Origin: Terriglobia bacterium
GTDB taxonomy: Bacteria > Acidobacteriota > Terriglobia > Terriglobales > Acidobacteriaceae
DNA: 64,000 bases
Reading direction: 5' to 3'
Assembly: GCA_020073015.1 (NCBI GenBank)
Contig: JAIQFZ010000008.1
Location: forward strand, 1-64,000
The number at the start of each line of letters is the position of its first letter. The stretch's first letter is position 1. This document shows positions 52,374 through 60,698 of this stretch, piece after piece. Under the pieces are notes generated by a model. That model made no database searches, was not told the DNA's origin, and was given only the letters and a program-made list of their open reading frames with translations. The position numbers and the translations under genes were made by a program.

Positions 52374-54092
52374 CTATTTCGCCGGTTTAACTCCCATCAA
52401 CTCCATGCCATAACGAATCGGGACGGCAAACGTGATGGCGGCATCGCCAATCGGTGTAATGCCATAGGTGAAGATACCGGTGACTCGTCCTTGATTGTCA
52501 AAGACCGGTCCACCGCTATTGCCGTGGCCCGTGGAGTTGATCGTCAACTGGTACACGTCTCCCATCGTGCTCATGGTGGCCTCGGTAAGCCCGGCCTGTC
52601 CACGGATGATCCGTCCGATGTTTCCTGCGCTGAGAGTCGGGTCCGGAATCACGGTGACCACGTTCTCCTGATTTAAAGGATCGGCCGATCGGGTGGTTCC
52701 AAAGACCTCAGGCGAGACGCCCGGGTATCCCATGGCCACCACTGGGTCGCCAACCTTGATAGTGTCGTAGTTGTCGTTCAATTCCGCCTTATGCAGCGAC
52801 TGGGGAAGGTCCACTTTCATCATTGCCACATCGGCGCGATCGGAGATTCTTGCGGTCTTGGCTGGAACACGAATCCGGTTCTTGGCAAAGGTCACGTCCA
52901 GATAGTCATTGCGTCCTTCGAGTTGCTTGGCGATCATCCGGCCCTGGGTGAGGAAGCGCAAGGACTCTGGGCTGACAGCTCCTTCGAACACGAACTTCGC
53001 ATTAGCGGGAACCCACCTCGGAAAACTCTGAGGGCCGATTACTTGTTGCGCCTTGACCTGCAATTTGTCATCAAAGGCGATGAGCAGTCCGGCCTGCTCC
53101 GGGGGCCAGGTGTAAAGGGAGAACCAGTTGGACGCGACGTGTCGGTTGGTAAGAAGGAAGCCGTCGGAACTGACCACAAATCCGCTGCCTGCCAGCTGCC
53201 CGCCGATCGCCTTGTTCTTCCCTTTGCCATCGTCGGTTGTCAGCAACGGTTCGATTCCGTTGTCCACCGCCGCAAAGACAGGGAGGTACTCCTGTGGGAC
53301 CGGCGCCAGCCGCTCTTCCTTGCCATCCTTATCCTTCGTCCGGTTGGGAATGTAGAGCTGGTTAACCTGCCGTCCGCTGCTCGTGCTGACCAGCTTCCAG
53401 CCGGCTTCAATGTAGACTACGGAGTCCGTGTACAGCTGTGCAATCTGGTCCGGTGCCAACGCTGTCGACGTCGGGGGCGCAACGGGCCCAACCGGTGGTT
53501 TGCGCCATCGGAGCACCCCGGCGATGACCGCCACGCAGATCAACAGGAGGACAGCCCCTCCGGCCCAGAGGTTCCGGCGGCTCTCTTTCTTGGTATCCGC
53601 GATCATTCGCTCGACCGTGGCGCGTCCCACTCCCGCTGGTGCCCTCGGGGGTTCCACCACAGCGGGCACTGCGGATGGCGCTTCGCGCGTAGCCACGGGT
53701 TTTGTTACCAAACCGGCATCCGCCGCCAGCCGCGTCGGACGAGCCATCTCCTGAGGCCGGGGATCGAGATCAAACTCAAATTCCGGGCCGCCAGCTCCCA
53801 ACTGCACCATATCTCCGGGCGCAAGGTGGACCGGCCCGAAGATCCTCTGCTTGTTGACAAACGTTCCGTTCCGGCTGCCAAGATCGCTGATCAGGAAGGA
53901 GCACTTTTCGCTGTCTTCGACGACGATCTTCGCGTGCCGGCGACTGACGAGGTCTTCCTGGTCGGGATCGTACTTGACGTCGCAGGAAGTATCCCGTCCA
54001 ATGGTGAGTTCTTTGAGTAATTGCAGGGGGTATTCTTCCACTTGTGCGCCCTTGGAGGCGCTCTTCCGCTTTATCTCTACTCTCCGATCCAT
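52374..54092 (-). CDS. FHA-domain, membrane-anchored trypsin-like (HtrA-type) serine protease
   Basis: 572 residues. AAGGAGG lies five bases before ATG 54092. Domain order: FHA (about 25-105: TIGRDTSCDVKY, VSRRHAKIVVED, DLGSRNGTFVNK), a Pro/Ala linker, one membrane helix (175-195), then a trypsin-like protease with His318 (LLTNRHVAS), Asp421 (DRADVAMMKV) and Ser526 (GHGNSGGPVF). No PDZ domain follows. The FHA half, in the cytoplasm, would bind phosphothreonine made by the two kinases downstream, and the protease sits across the membrane. This gives a route for phosphorylation to control an outside protease. First gene of the operon; an inverted repeat at 54140 may mark its control region. Confidence 0.92.
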   Translation of the reverse strand: MDRRVEIKRKSASKGAQVEEYPLQLLKELTIGRDTSCDVKYDPDQEDLVSRRHAKIVVEDSEKCSFLISDLGSRNGTFVNKQRIFGPVHLAPGDMVQLGAGGPEFEFDLDPRPQEMARPTRLAADAGLVTKPVATREAPSAVPAVVEPPRAPAGVGRATVERMIADTKKESRRNLWAGGAVLLLICVAVIAGVLRWRKPPVGPVAPPTSTALAPDQIAQLYTDSVVYIEAGWKLVSTSSGRQVNQLYIPNRTKDKDGKEERLAPVPQEYLPVFAAVDNGIEPLLTTDDGKGKNKAIGGQLAGSGFVVSSDGFLLTNRHVASNWFSLYTWPPEQAGLLIAFDDKLQVKAQQVIGPQSFPRWVPANAKFVFEGAVSPESLRFLTQGRMIAKQLEGRNDYLDVTFAKNRIRVPAKTARISDRADVAMMKVDLPQSLHKAELNDNYDTIKVGDPVVAMGYPGVSPEVFGTTRSADPLNQENVVTVIPDPTLSAGNIGRIIRGQAGLTEATMSTMGDVYQLTINSTGHGNSGGPVFDNQGRVTGIFTYGITPIGDAAITFAVPIRYGMELMGVKPAK

Positions 54093-54139
54093 GCGATCCT
54101 CCTTGTGCTGCGGTCGTCTTGCTAGTGCGGAACCATGTC

Positions 54140-54186
54140 CCTTTCTCGCAAAGGTGCGCGCGCGCCGGATCGCTCAGCGAGAAAGG
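54140..54186. promoter_or_regulatory. 10-bp perfect inverted repeat upstream of the FHA-protease operon
   Basis: Arms CCTTTCTCGC (54140-54149) and GCGAGAAAGG (54177-54186), 27 bases apart, 48 bases before the first gene of the minus-strand operon. Could be an operator or a leader hairpin. Confidence 0.4.
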
Positions 54187-54577
54187 AGGACCGGCGACCC
54201 TCCGCCGCTACCGGGTGCCCATAGCTGCGAGCAGCCTGCCACTCGGATCTCAGCGGTTCTAGTCCGGGCATCGTTGCGGCCCGGAGAAGCTACTCGACCG
54301 ATGCCGGGTTCCAGCTTGCCTGTCGTGTTTGCCAATCGGCCCCGGACCCGTGAGAGTTTGGCGCGACCGGAGGGGAGTGTCGCTGGGCTGGTACCGTCCG
54401 CCCATCCTGGTTCTATCAGCAGAGCCCCGGACGCCCTGAAAATCAGGCGGCCATCTGTGGCGAGTGCCGAAATTCCAGCGATCGATGACTGTCTTACACC
54501 CAGCCTCTATGCAGATCTCCCTGCGCTAAGCTGGGCGTGATAATCCACGGTAACTGTAGTCCCGCCCCCGCAACCTT

Positions 54578-54599
54578 CGCCGTGATGTCCGTCACGGCG
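54578..54599. other. 8-bp perfect hairpin
   Basis: CGCCGTGA (54578-54585), loop TGTCCG, TCACGGCG (54592-54599). Strong short stem, no T run after it on either strand, so an operator or RNA hairpin rather than a terminator. Confidence 0.35.
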
Positions 54600-55024
54600 A
54601 GTCGTGATTCTGGCCTCGCTCACATTGCGGCTCGAGACGGAACTGCTGAGCCTGGACGACAAGCCTGAAGTTTTGAACAGGATCATTCTGATCATCAAGA
54701 CCAGAGAAAAAGGAGCGCTGATCCCTACAAATTGTTGGTGTTTTGTGAGGAATGGGGCATCGAGCGAATTAGTCCGAATCCTTCCGCGTAAGTTGTGAAT
54801 CAAACCTGATCAATGAACTTGGGCAGGGGCGCGGGTTTCCGCATGTTCCCATGTCATGAGATAGGTGACCGCGATGGCAGTTATCAGAAGCGTCACTCCG
54901 TCGCGCCGTTCGACGAGTGCAGTGGGGTAACAGCTCTGTGGGGTCTGCTGATGAAGCTTCATGCTGATTGGCGGCACTAGCCCTTGGATTCCAAACACTT
55001 TGCTTCTGGCCTAAGGGGAGGATC

Positions 55025-56149
55025 ATGGCGAAAAGAATGTTCCTGATGCTGGGTGTGATGGTGGTACTCGTCACGGCCTTGGGCTTCATCAAGTTCAAGC
55101 AGGTTGAGACGGCCGTGCATGCTTCGGCGTTCCAGCCACCTCCGGAAGCCGTCACGAGCGTGGTGGCGCAAAGGGAGCAGTGGCCGGCGACGATGGGAGT
55201 CATCGGCACCATGGAAGCCGTGCACGGCGTCACAGTCAGCGCGGACCTCCCCGGCATCGTCGAGCGAATCCTATTCGACTCGGGGCAGTCCGTACGTGCC
55301 GGAGACGTGCTGGTCGAACTCGACACGCGCCAGGAACGGGCCCAACTCGCTGCTCTTGAGGCGCAGCGCGATCTGGCGCGCGTGAACTACGGCCGGATGG
55401 AGCGACTGGTGAACGCCGGGGTCATCTCTCGGATGGACTACGACCAGGCCACGGCGCAGCAAAAGGCCACCGAAGCAAATGTGGCGGAGATTCGCGCCAC
55501 GATTGAGCGAAAGACTATCCGCGCTCCGTTTTCAGGCATTCTCGGGATCCGCAAAGTCAATCTTGGGCAGTACCTTTCCGCGGGTAGCGCGGTAGTTCCG
55601 CTTCAGTCGCTCAACCCGATTTATGTGGACTTCGGCGTACCTCAGCAAGCGGCCCGACAGGTGCGAGTCGGCAGCAAGCTGCGCGTCACTTCGGAGGATC
55701 TCGCGGGCCCGATGTTCTCAGGCCGCATCACGGCTCTCGACTCGGTGGTGGACGAAACCACCCGGAATGTTCAGGTACAAGCCACCCTCGCCAATCCGGA
55801 AGGTAAATTACGTCCCGGTATGTTCGTTCAGGTGGATGTGGGCCTGGGCGGAAGCCGCACCGTGATTACGCTGCCGGCATCCGCCATCAGCTATGCGCCG
55901 TACGGCGACTCGGTCTTCATCATCACCGATCTGAAGGACCCGAAAGGCAAGACGTACCGCGGAGTACGTCAGCAGTTTGTGAAGGTCGAAGGTTCGCGTG
56001 GAGACCAGGTGGCGGTGATCTCTGGTGTGAACCCGGGCGATGAAGTGGTGACGTCGGGCGTGTTCAAGTTGCGCAACGGCGCCGCCGTCCAGGTCAACAA
56101 CAAGGTCCAGCCCGGCAACAATCCGGCTCCCAAGCCCGAGGACAGCTAA
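55025..56149 (+). CDS. RND efflux adaptor (membrane fusion protein)
   Basis: 374 residues from ATG 55025 (GGGGAGG just upstream). An N-terminal membrane anchor (MFLMLGVMVVLVTALGFI) is followed by the adaptor layout: biotinyl-lipoyl half motif GVTVSADLPGIVERILFDSGQSVRAGDVLVELD, an alpha-hairpin (ALEAQRDLARVNYGRMERLVNAGVISRMDYDQA), the second lipoyl half RAPFSGILGIRKVNLGQYLSAG, a beta-barrel and a membrane-proximal domain ending in Asn/Pro-rich sequence. It bridges the pump encoded next to an outer-membrane channel across the periplasm. The pump ATG follows its TAA directly. No channel gene lies in this operon; the convergent TolC-like protein may be shared. Confidence 0.9.
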   Translation: MAKRMFLMLGVMVVLVTALGFIKFKQVETAVHASAFQPPPEAVTSVVAQREQWPATMGVIGTMEAVHGVTVSADLPGIVERILFDSGQSVRAGDVLVELDTRQERAQLAALEAQRDLARVNYGRMERLVNAGVISRMDYDQATAQQKATEANVAEIRATIERKTIRAPFSGILGIRKVNLGQYLSAGSAVVPLQSLNPIYVDFGVPQQAARQVRVGSKLRVTSEDLAGPMFSGRITALDSVVDETTRNVQVQATLANPEGKLRPGMFVQVDVGLGGSRTVITLPASAISYAPYGDSVFIITDLKDPKGKTYRGVRQQFVKVEGSRGDQVAVISGVNPGDEVVTSGVFKLRNGAAVQVNNKVQPGNNPAPKPEDS

Positions 56150-59100
56150 ATGAAGTTCACTGACCTCTTTATCAAGCGGCCGGTGCTTGCGATCGTCGTC
56201 AACCTGGTTATCCTGATCGCAGGCTTGCAGGCCATCCGCTCGCTGAGTGTGCGGCAATACCCGCGCAGCGACATCGCGGTGGTGCAGGTCTCGACCACGT
56301 ACGTGGGCGCCAACGCGGATCTGGTGCGCGGATTTATCACTACTCCGCTGGAGCGCGTCATCGCGAGCGCCGACGGCATCGACTATATGGAGTCGTCGAG
56401 CGCCCAGGGCCTCAGCACGATCACCGTGCACCTGAAGCTCAACTACGATACCAACGCGGCGCTCACGCAAATTCAAGCGAAGGTGGCCCAGGTCCGCAAT
56501 GATCTGCCCCCTGAAGCCGAGGCGCCGGTCATCGACCTGCAAACCGCGGACAACCAGTTTGCCGCGCTGTATCTGGGCTTCTCGTCCGCTGACCTCGATC
56601 AGAACCAGATTACGGATTATCTGACGCGTGTCGTGCAACCCAAGCTGAGTGCCGTCAGCGGAGTTCAGCGCGCCGATATCCTCGGTGACCGTACTTTCGC
56701 AATGCGGATTTGGCTCAAGCCCGAGAAGATGGCGGCGCTTGGCATATCGCCCTCCGCGGTTCACGACGCGTTGGCGAAAAACAATTACCTCTCAGCGCTC
56801 GGAAGCACCAAGGGATCGATGGTCTCGGTGAACCTGATCGCCAACACCAACCTGACCACGCCGGAGGAGTTCCGTCAGCTCGTCGTGAAGGAGGAAAAGG
56901 GGGTCGTCGTTCGCCTGGGAGAGATCGCGGACGTCGTACTCGGCGCGCAGAATTACGACTCGGAAGTCCGCTTCAATGGTGAAGGCGCGACCTTCATGGG
57001 AATCTGGGTCCTTCCGACCGCCAACTCGCTCGAAGTGATCAAGAACGTACGCGCGACGATCCCAGGCATTCAGGCCCAGCTACCGACGGGGATGAAGGTT
57101 GGCATTCCCTACGACTCGACTGCGTACATCCAGGACGCCATCAACGAGGTGCTCAGGACTCTCACCGAGACCCTGCTCATCGTGATCGTGGTCATTTTCT
57201 TATTCCTCGGCTCGTTCCGCTCGGTGTTGATCCCGGTCGTCGCTATCCCGATTTCCCTCGTCGGCGCCGTCTTCCTGATGCTCGCGGCCGGCTTCACCAT
57301 CAACTTGTTGACCCTGCTCGCCATCGTGCTCTCGGTCGGCTTGGTCGTGGATGACGCCATCGTCATGGTGGAGAACGTCGAGCGGCACATTCACATGGGC
57401 ACGGCTCCGCTACAGGCTGCACTCGATGCCGCCCGGGAGTTGGTGGGTCCGATCATCTCGATGACCATCACACTCGCCGCCGTCTATGCACCGATCGGCA
57501 TTCAGGGAGGTTTAACCGGGGCATTGTTCCGCGAATTCGCGTTCACGCTCGCGGGGGCGGTCATCGTGTCCGGAATCGTCGCGCTGACGCTGTCTCCGAT
57601 GATGGGATCGAAACTGTTGCGCGCGGGAGCCACTGAGCGTGGTTTCGCCGGCATGGTCAATCGCCACTTCGAGAGCGTTCGTCAGTTCTACACGCGCAAC
57701 CTCGCAGGCACGTTGCGCTACCGGCCTGTGATTCTTACGTTATGGGCCGTTGTCGTTCTGCTGATGATTCCGTTCTACATGTTCTCGCAGCGGGAACTGG
57801 CGCCCGCAGAAGATCAGGGGGTGGTCTTCGGAGTTATCCAGGCTTCGCCCAACTCGACTATTGATCAGACGAACCTGTACACGAAGCAAGTGTACGACGT
57901 CTATCACTCTTTCCCGGAGAGCCAAAGCATCTTTCAGATCACGTCTCCGACGGGCGGATTCGGCGGCATGGTGACGAAACCGTGGAGCGAGCGGAAGAAG
58001 ACTGCACAACAACTTCTGATGCAATCCACCGGGCCGCTTTCTAAGATCGCGGGCATCCGCGTGATTCCGTTGACCCCGCCTGCCTTGCCCGGCGGCGGAA
58101 ATTTCCCGGTTGATTTCGTGATCGCCTCGCCAGCCGAGCCGCAACAACTGGTCGAATTTGCCAAACAACTGGTGGGGAAGGCCTTTGCCAGTGGTCTGTT
58201 CATCTACGCCGACTCCGACTTGAAGTTTGACCAGCCACAAGCCGAAGTTGTGTTCGATCGCGACAAGCTTCGCTCGCAGGGGGTTGACCTGAGCCAGGCC
58301 GGACAGGATCTTTCCACTCTGCTCGGCGGAAACTACGTCAACCGATTCAGTATCCAAGGCCGGAGTTACAAGGTCATTCCGCAGGTCAAGCGCGCGGAGC
58401 GCTTGACGCCGGAACAGCTGTCGCAGATCTATGTCACTGGATCGCAGAACAAGCTGGTGCCGCTGTCAACCTTCGCCACCCTGCGCACTACCACCGAACC
58501 GCGGGAACTCAAGAAATTTCAGCAGCTCAATGCGGTGCGCATCCAGGGCGTCATCCCTCCTGGCGTCCCGCTGGACAAGGCGCTTCGCATGCTGGAAGAC
58601 GAGGCCAAGACGATCCTGCCACAGGGCTTCACGGTGGACTACGCGGGCGAATCGCGCCAGCTGCGGGTTGAGGGAAGCAAGTTTCTCGGCACCTTCTTGT
58701 TGTCGGGGATCCTGATCTACCTTGTCCTGGCCGCCCAGTTCGAGAGTTTCCGCGATCCATTTATCATCCTCGCAGGCTCGGTGCCCTTGGCAATTTCAGG
58801 GGCGTTGCTGTTCTCCTTCCTGGGGCTGACCACGCTCAACATCTACAGCCAGGTCGGGCTGATCACGCTGGTCGGTCTGGTGTCTAAGAACGGCATCCTT
58901 ATTGTGGAGTTTGCCAACGAGCTGCAAGAGAAGGGTATCGACAAGTTGGCCGCGATTGTCGAGGCGGCTGGCACGCGGTTGCGCCCGATCCTGATGACGA
59001 CCGCGGCCACCGTGATCGGTCACTTTCCGCTGGTGCTCGCGAAGGGCCCGGGGGCAGGAGCTCGCAATAGCATCGGCATCATGCTGGTCAGCGGCATGAT

Positions 59101-59263
59101 CATCGGGACAGCATTTACGCTGTTTGTCGTGCCGTCCATCTACATGCTCGTGGCGAAAACGCGAGTGCGGGCTTCCGAAACGGAATTGGACTCGGGAGGT
59201 ATGCTTCCACAACCGGCAGACGTTGCCGTGTGGCGAGAAACCGGCCTCCGGCATATCGGCTGA
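56150..59263 (+). CDS. RND multidrug efflux pump (HAE1/AcrB type)
   Basis: 1,037 residues, full length for the family, with 12 membrane helices in two repeats. N-terminus FTDLFIKRPVLAIVVNLVILIAGLQAIRSL and IASADGIDYMESSSAQG are typical. TM4 has the proton relay pair LSVGLVVDDAIVMVENVERH (Asp-Asp), and the second half has GLITLVGLVSKNGILIVEFANELQEKG with the matching Lys. It exports hydrophobic or amphiphilic compounds by proton antiport through a three-part channel. Starts with no gap after the adaptor gene. The C-terminus is a little shorter than AcrB and lacks its basic tail. Confidence 0.93.
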   Translation: MKFTDLFIKRPVLAIVVNLVILIAGLQAIRSLSVRQYPRSDIAVVQVSTTYVGANADLVRGFITTPLERVIASADGIDYMESSSAQGLSTITVHLKLNYDTNAALTQIQAKVAQVRNDLPPEAEAPVIDLQTADNQFAALYLGFSSADLDQNQITDYLTRVVQPKLSAVSGVQRADILGDRTFAMRIWLKPEKMAALGISPSAVHDALAKNNYLSALGSTKGSMVSVNLIANTNLTTPEEFRQLVVKEEKGVVVRLGEIADVVLGAQNYDSEVRFNGEGATFMGIWVLPTANSLEVIKNVRATIPGIQAQLPTGMKVGIPYDSTAYIQDAINEVLRTLTETLLIVIVVIFLFLGSFRSVLIPVVAIPISLVGAVFLMLAAGFTINLLTLLAIVLSVGLVVDDAIVMVENVERHIHMGTAPLQAALDAARELVGPIISMTITLAAVYAPIGIQGGLTGALFREFAFTLAGAVIVSGIVALTLSPMMGSKLLRAGATERGFAGMVNRHFESVRQFYTRNLAGTLRYRPVILTLWAVVVLLMIPFYMFSQRELAPAEDQGVVFGVIQASPNSTIDQTNLYTKQVYDVYHSFPESQSIFQITSPTGGFGGMVTKPWSERKKTAQQLLMQSTGPLSKIAGIRVIPLTPPALPGGGNFPVDFVIASPAEPQQLVEFAKQLVGKAFASGLFIYADSDLKFDQPQAEVVFDRDKLRSQGVDLSQAGQDLSTLLGGNYVNRFSIQGRSYKVIPQVKRAERLTPEQLSQIYVTGSQNKLVPLSTFATLRTTTEPRELKKFQQLNAVRIQGVIPPGVPLDKALRMLEDEAKTILPQGFTVDYAGESRQLRVEGSKFLGTFLLSGILIYLVLAAQFESFRDPFIILAGSVPLAISGALLFSFLGLTTLNIYSQVGLITLVGLVSKNGILIVEFANELQEKGIDKLAAIVEAAGTRLRPILMTTAATVIGHFPLVLAKGPGAGARNSIGIMLVSGMIIGTAFTLFVVPSIYMLVAKTRVRASETELDSGGMLPQPADVAVWRETGLRHIG

Positions 59264-59291
59264 TGGTTGGTCACAACGGCACGCTTTCTCA

Positions 59292-60698
59292 TTAGAGACC
59301 GGTGGTCTGATACTGCAGAATTGCCCGAGCGAGCCGGTACTCATAACCCGCCTGCGATTGACTGATCTCCGCCTGGGTTTGCTGGAGTTGGGCCTGACTG
59401 AGTTCCACAATCGAGCTGAGGCCGAGCTTATAGCGCGTTTGGGCCAAGTCCAAGGCCAGGTTTGCCTGCTTGAGAAGTTGATTGGTTACATCGAGGCGAT
59501 CGTAGGCGGTATTGGCATTGAGCCAACTGGTACGGACGTCTCTTGCAATCGTGTTGCGCACGTCCACGAGCCGCTGCTCCACAACTTGCGCCCTCAGGTC
59601 GGCTTCCTTGGCGCGCGCGGAGAACAGAAATCCGTTGAAGACAGGGATTTCCATGTTGACCCCGACGGCGCCGTACCAGGGCGAGAGGTGATAGTCCCGC
59701 ACGGGTGTGCCGCCGGCAGCACCCAAGGCGGCGATCGTGGGAAACAGGGAATCTCGCTCCGCGGTCTTCAATTTCTCTGCCGATTGATATTGGAAATTGA
59801 TCGCCTGCAGCTCCGGGCGGGAGTTCACAGCTTGCGCAATCAGTTCGTCAACATTGGCGGGCGGAGCACTGGCCACGGCAGGGTCGTCGACTACGTCGAA
59901 CTCCTGCGGAGTAACGTAGCCTAAGAGCGCGGCGAGAGTCGCCTGGGCGCCCTTCTCGTTGTTTTGCGCATCCAGCAGGAGCAGCTTGGCTTGCGCCAGG
60001 TTGACCTGCGCAAAACTGAGGTCGAGATCGGACTTTAACGCGCTCTTCGCCAGGGCCTGTACCTGGTCAACCACCACTTGGCGGTTGGCGACGGTCTCGT
60101 TCGCCACCTGCAACACGGCTTGCGCCTGAAGCACGCCATAGAAAGCTTGATCGACGGCCAGCAGCACTTGCTCCCGCGTGGCAAGAGCGTTCTGGTCCTG
60201 GGCTTTGGCGGAGAAGCGTGCGCTGGCCACTAGATTTTTCGTGCGTCCGAAATCGGTAACCAACTGACTGACCGCTGCCCCTCCGGCCGCGCGCTCAAAA
60301 ATGATCGGGTTGTTTAAACCTCCGGACGTAATCCGGCTGTCGGTCTGCGAGTCGACCGCGGTCAAATTTGCCACGGCAGTGGGCCAGTAACTGGAGCGGA
60401 CTTCGCGAACGACCTGCTGTGCCGCCAGAGCCTGCAAGCGCGCGCCGGTGATTTGCGGATTGTTCCTGATCACCAACGTCTCCGCCTGCTTCCGAGTCAG
60501 GCGAACTCTGGGCAGCACCACCGGAGCATTCTGGTTTGGAAGAGGTGGCGGGGTCTGGCGAGCCATGATCTGCGTTTCCGCCTGGGATGCTGGCGGCCCA
60601 GGCGGGGCGTCCGGCAGACTGTGAACCGGGTTTGATTGGCCCAGGCAAAGAGTTCCCAGCAGCACCAGGCCGGAGCTAAGAACGAGCCTCTGAATCAT
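59292..60698 (-). CDS. TolC-family outer membrane channel
   Basis: 468 residues. Signal peptide MIQRLVLSSGLVLLGTLCLG, then SLPDAP, the DAPS-type segment. Two structural repeats of the OEP fold: LTRKQAETLVIRNNPQITGARLQALAAQQVV...SARFSAKAQDQNALATREQVLLAVDQAFYGVLQAQ in the first, and AERDSLFPTIAALGAAGG...YDRLDVTNQLLKQANLALDLAQTRYKLGLSSIVELSQAQLQQTQAEISQSQAGYEYRLARA in the second. It forms the outer duct of the efflux system. ATG 60698 overlaps the pump's TGA (ATGA), so channel and pump are coupled. Confidence 0.92.
   Translation of the reverse strand: MIQRLVLSSGLVLLGTLCLGQSNPVHSLPDAPPGPPASQAETQIMARQTPPPLPNQNAPVVLPRVRLTRKQAETLVIRNNPQITGARLQALAAQQVVREVRSSYWPTAVANLTAVDSQTDSRITSGGLNNPIIFERAAGGAAVSQLVTDFGRTKNLVASARFSAKAQDQNALATREQVLLAVDQAFYGVLQAQAVLQVANETVANRQVVVDQVQALAKSALKSDLDLSFAQVNLAQAKLLLLDAQNNEKGAQATLAALLGYVTPQEFDVVDDPAVASAPPANVDELIAQAVNSRPELQAINFQYQSAEKLKTAERDSLFPTIAALGAAGGTPVRDYHLSPWYGAVGVNMEIPVFNGFLFSARAKEADLRAQVVEQRLVDVRNTIARDVRTSWLNANTAYDRLDVTNQLLKQANLALDLAQTRYKLGLSSIVELSQAQLQQTQAEISQSQAGYEYRLARAILQYQTTGL

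Larger units (their letters stand above)
54093..55024. other. 930-base intergenic region between divergent operons
   Basis: Separates the minus-strand FHA/kinase operon from the plus-strand efflux operon and must hold both promoters. It carries two perfect inverted repeats (54140-54186 and 54578-54599). A plus-strand frame at 54604-54798 (64 codons, GTG start) has no ribosome site and no known match, so I do not call it. No sigma-70 promoter was certain. Confidence 0.45.

Noticed and set aside
52791-54020. 409-codon plus-strand frame opposite the FHA-protease gene
   Set aside because: Shadow of the real gene; the antisense protein is Arg/Cys/His-rich nonsense while the sense frame has FHA and trypsin motifs.
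54604-54798. 64-codon GTG-start frame
   Set aside because: Overlaps nothing but has no ribosome site and no recognisable pattern.
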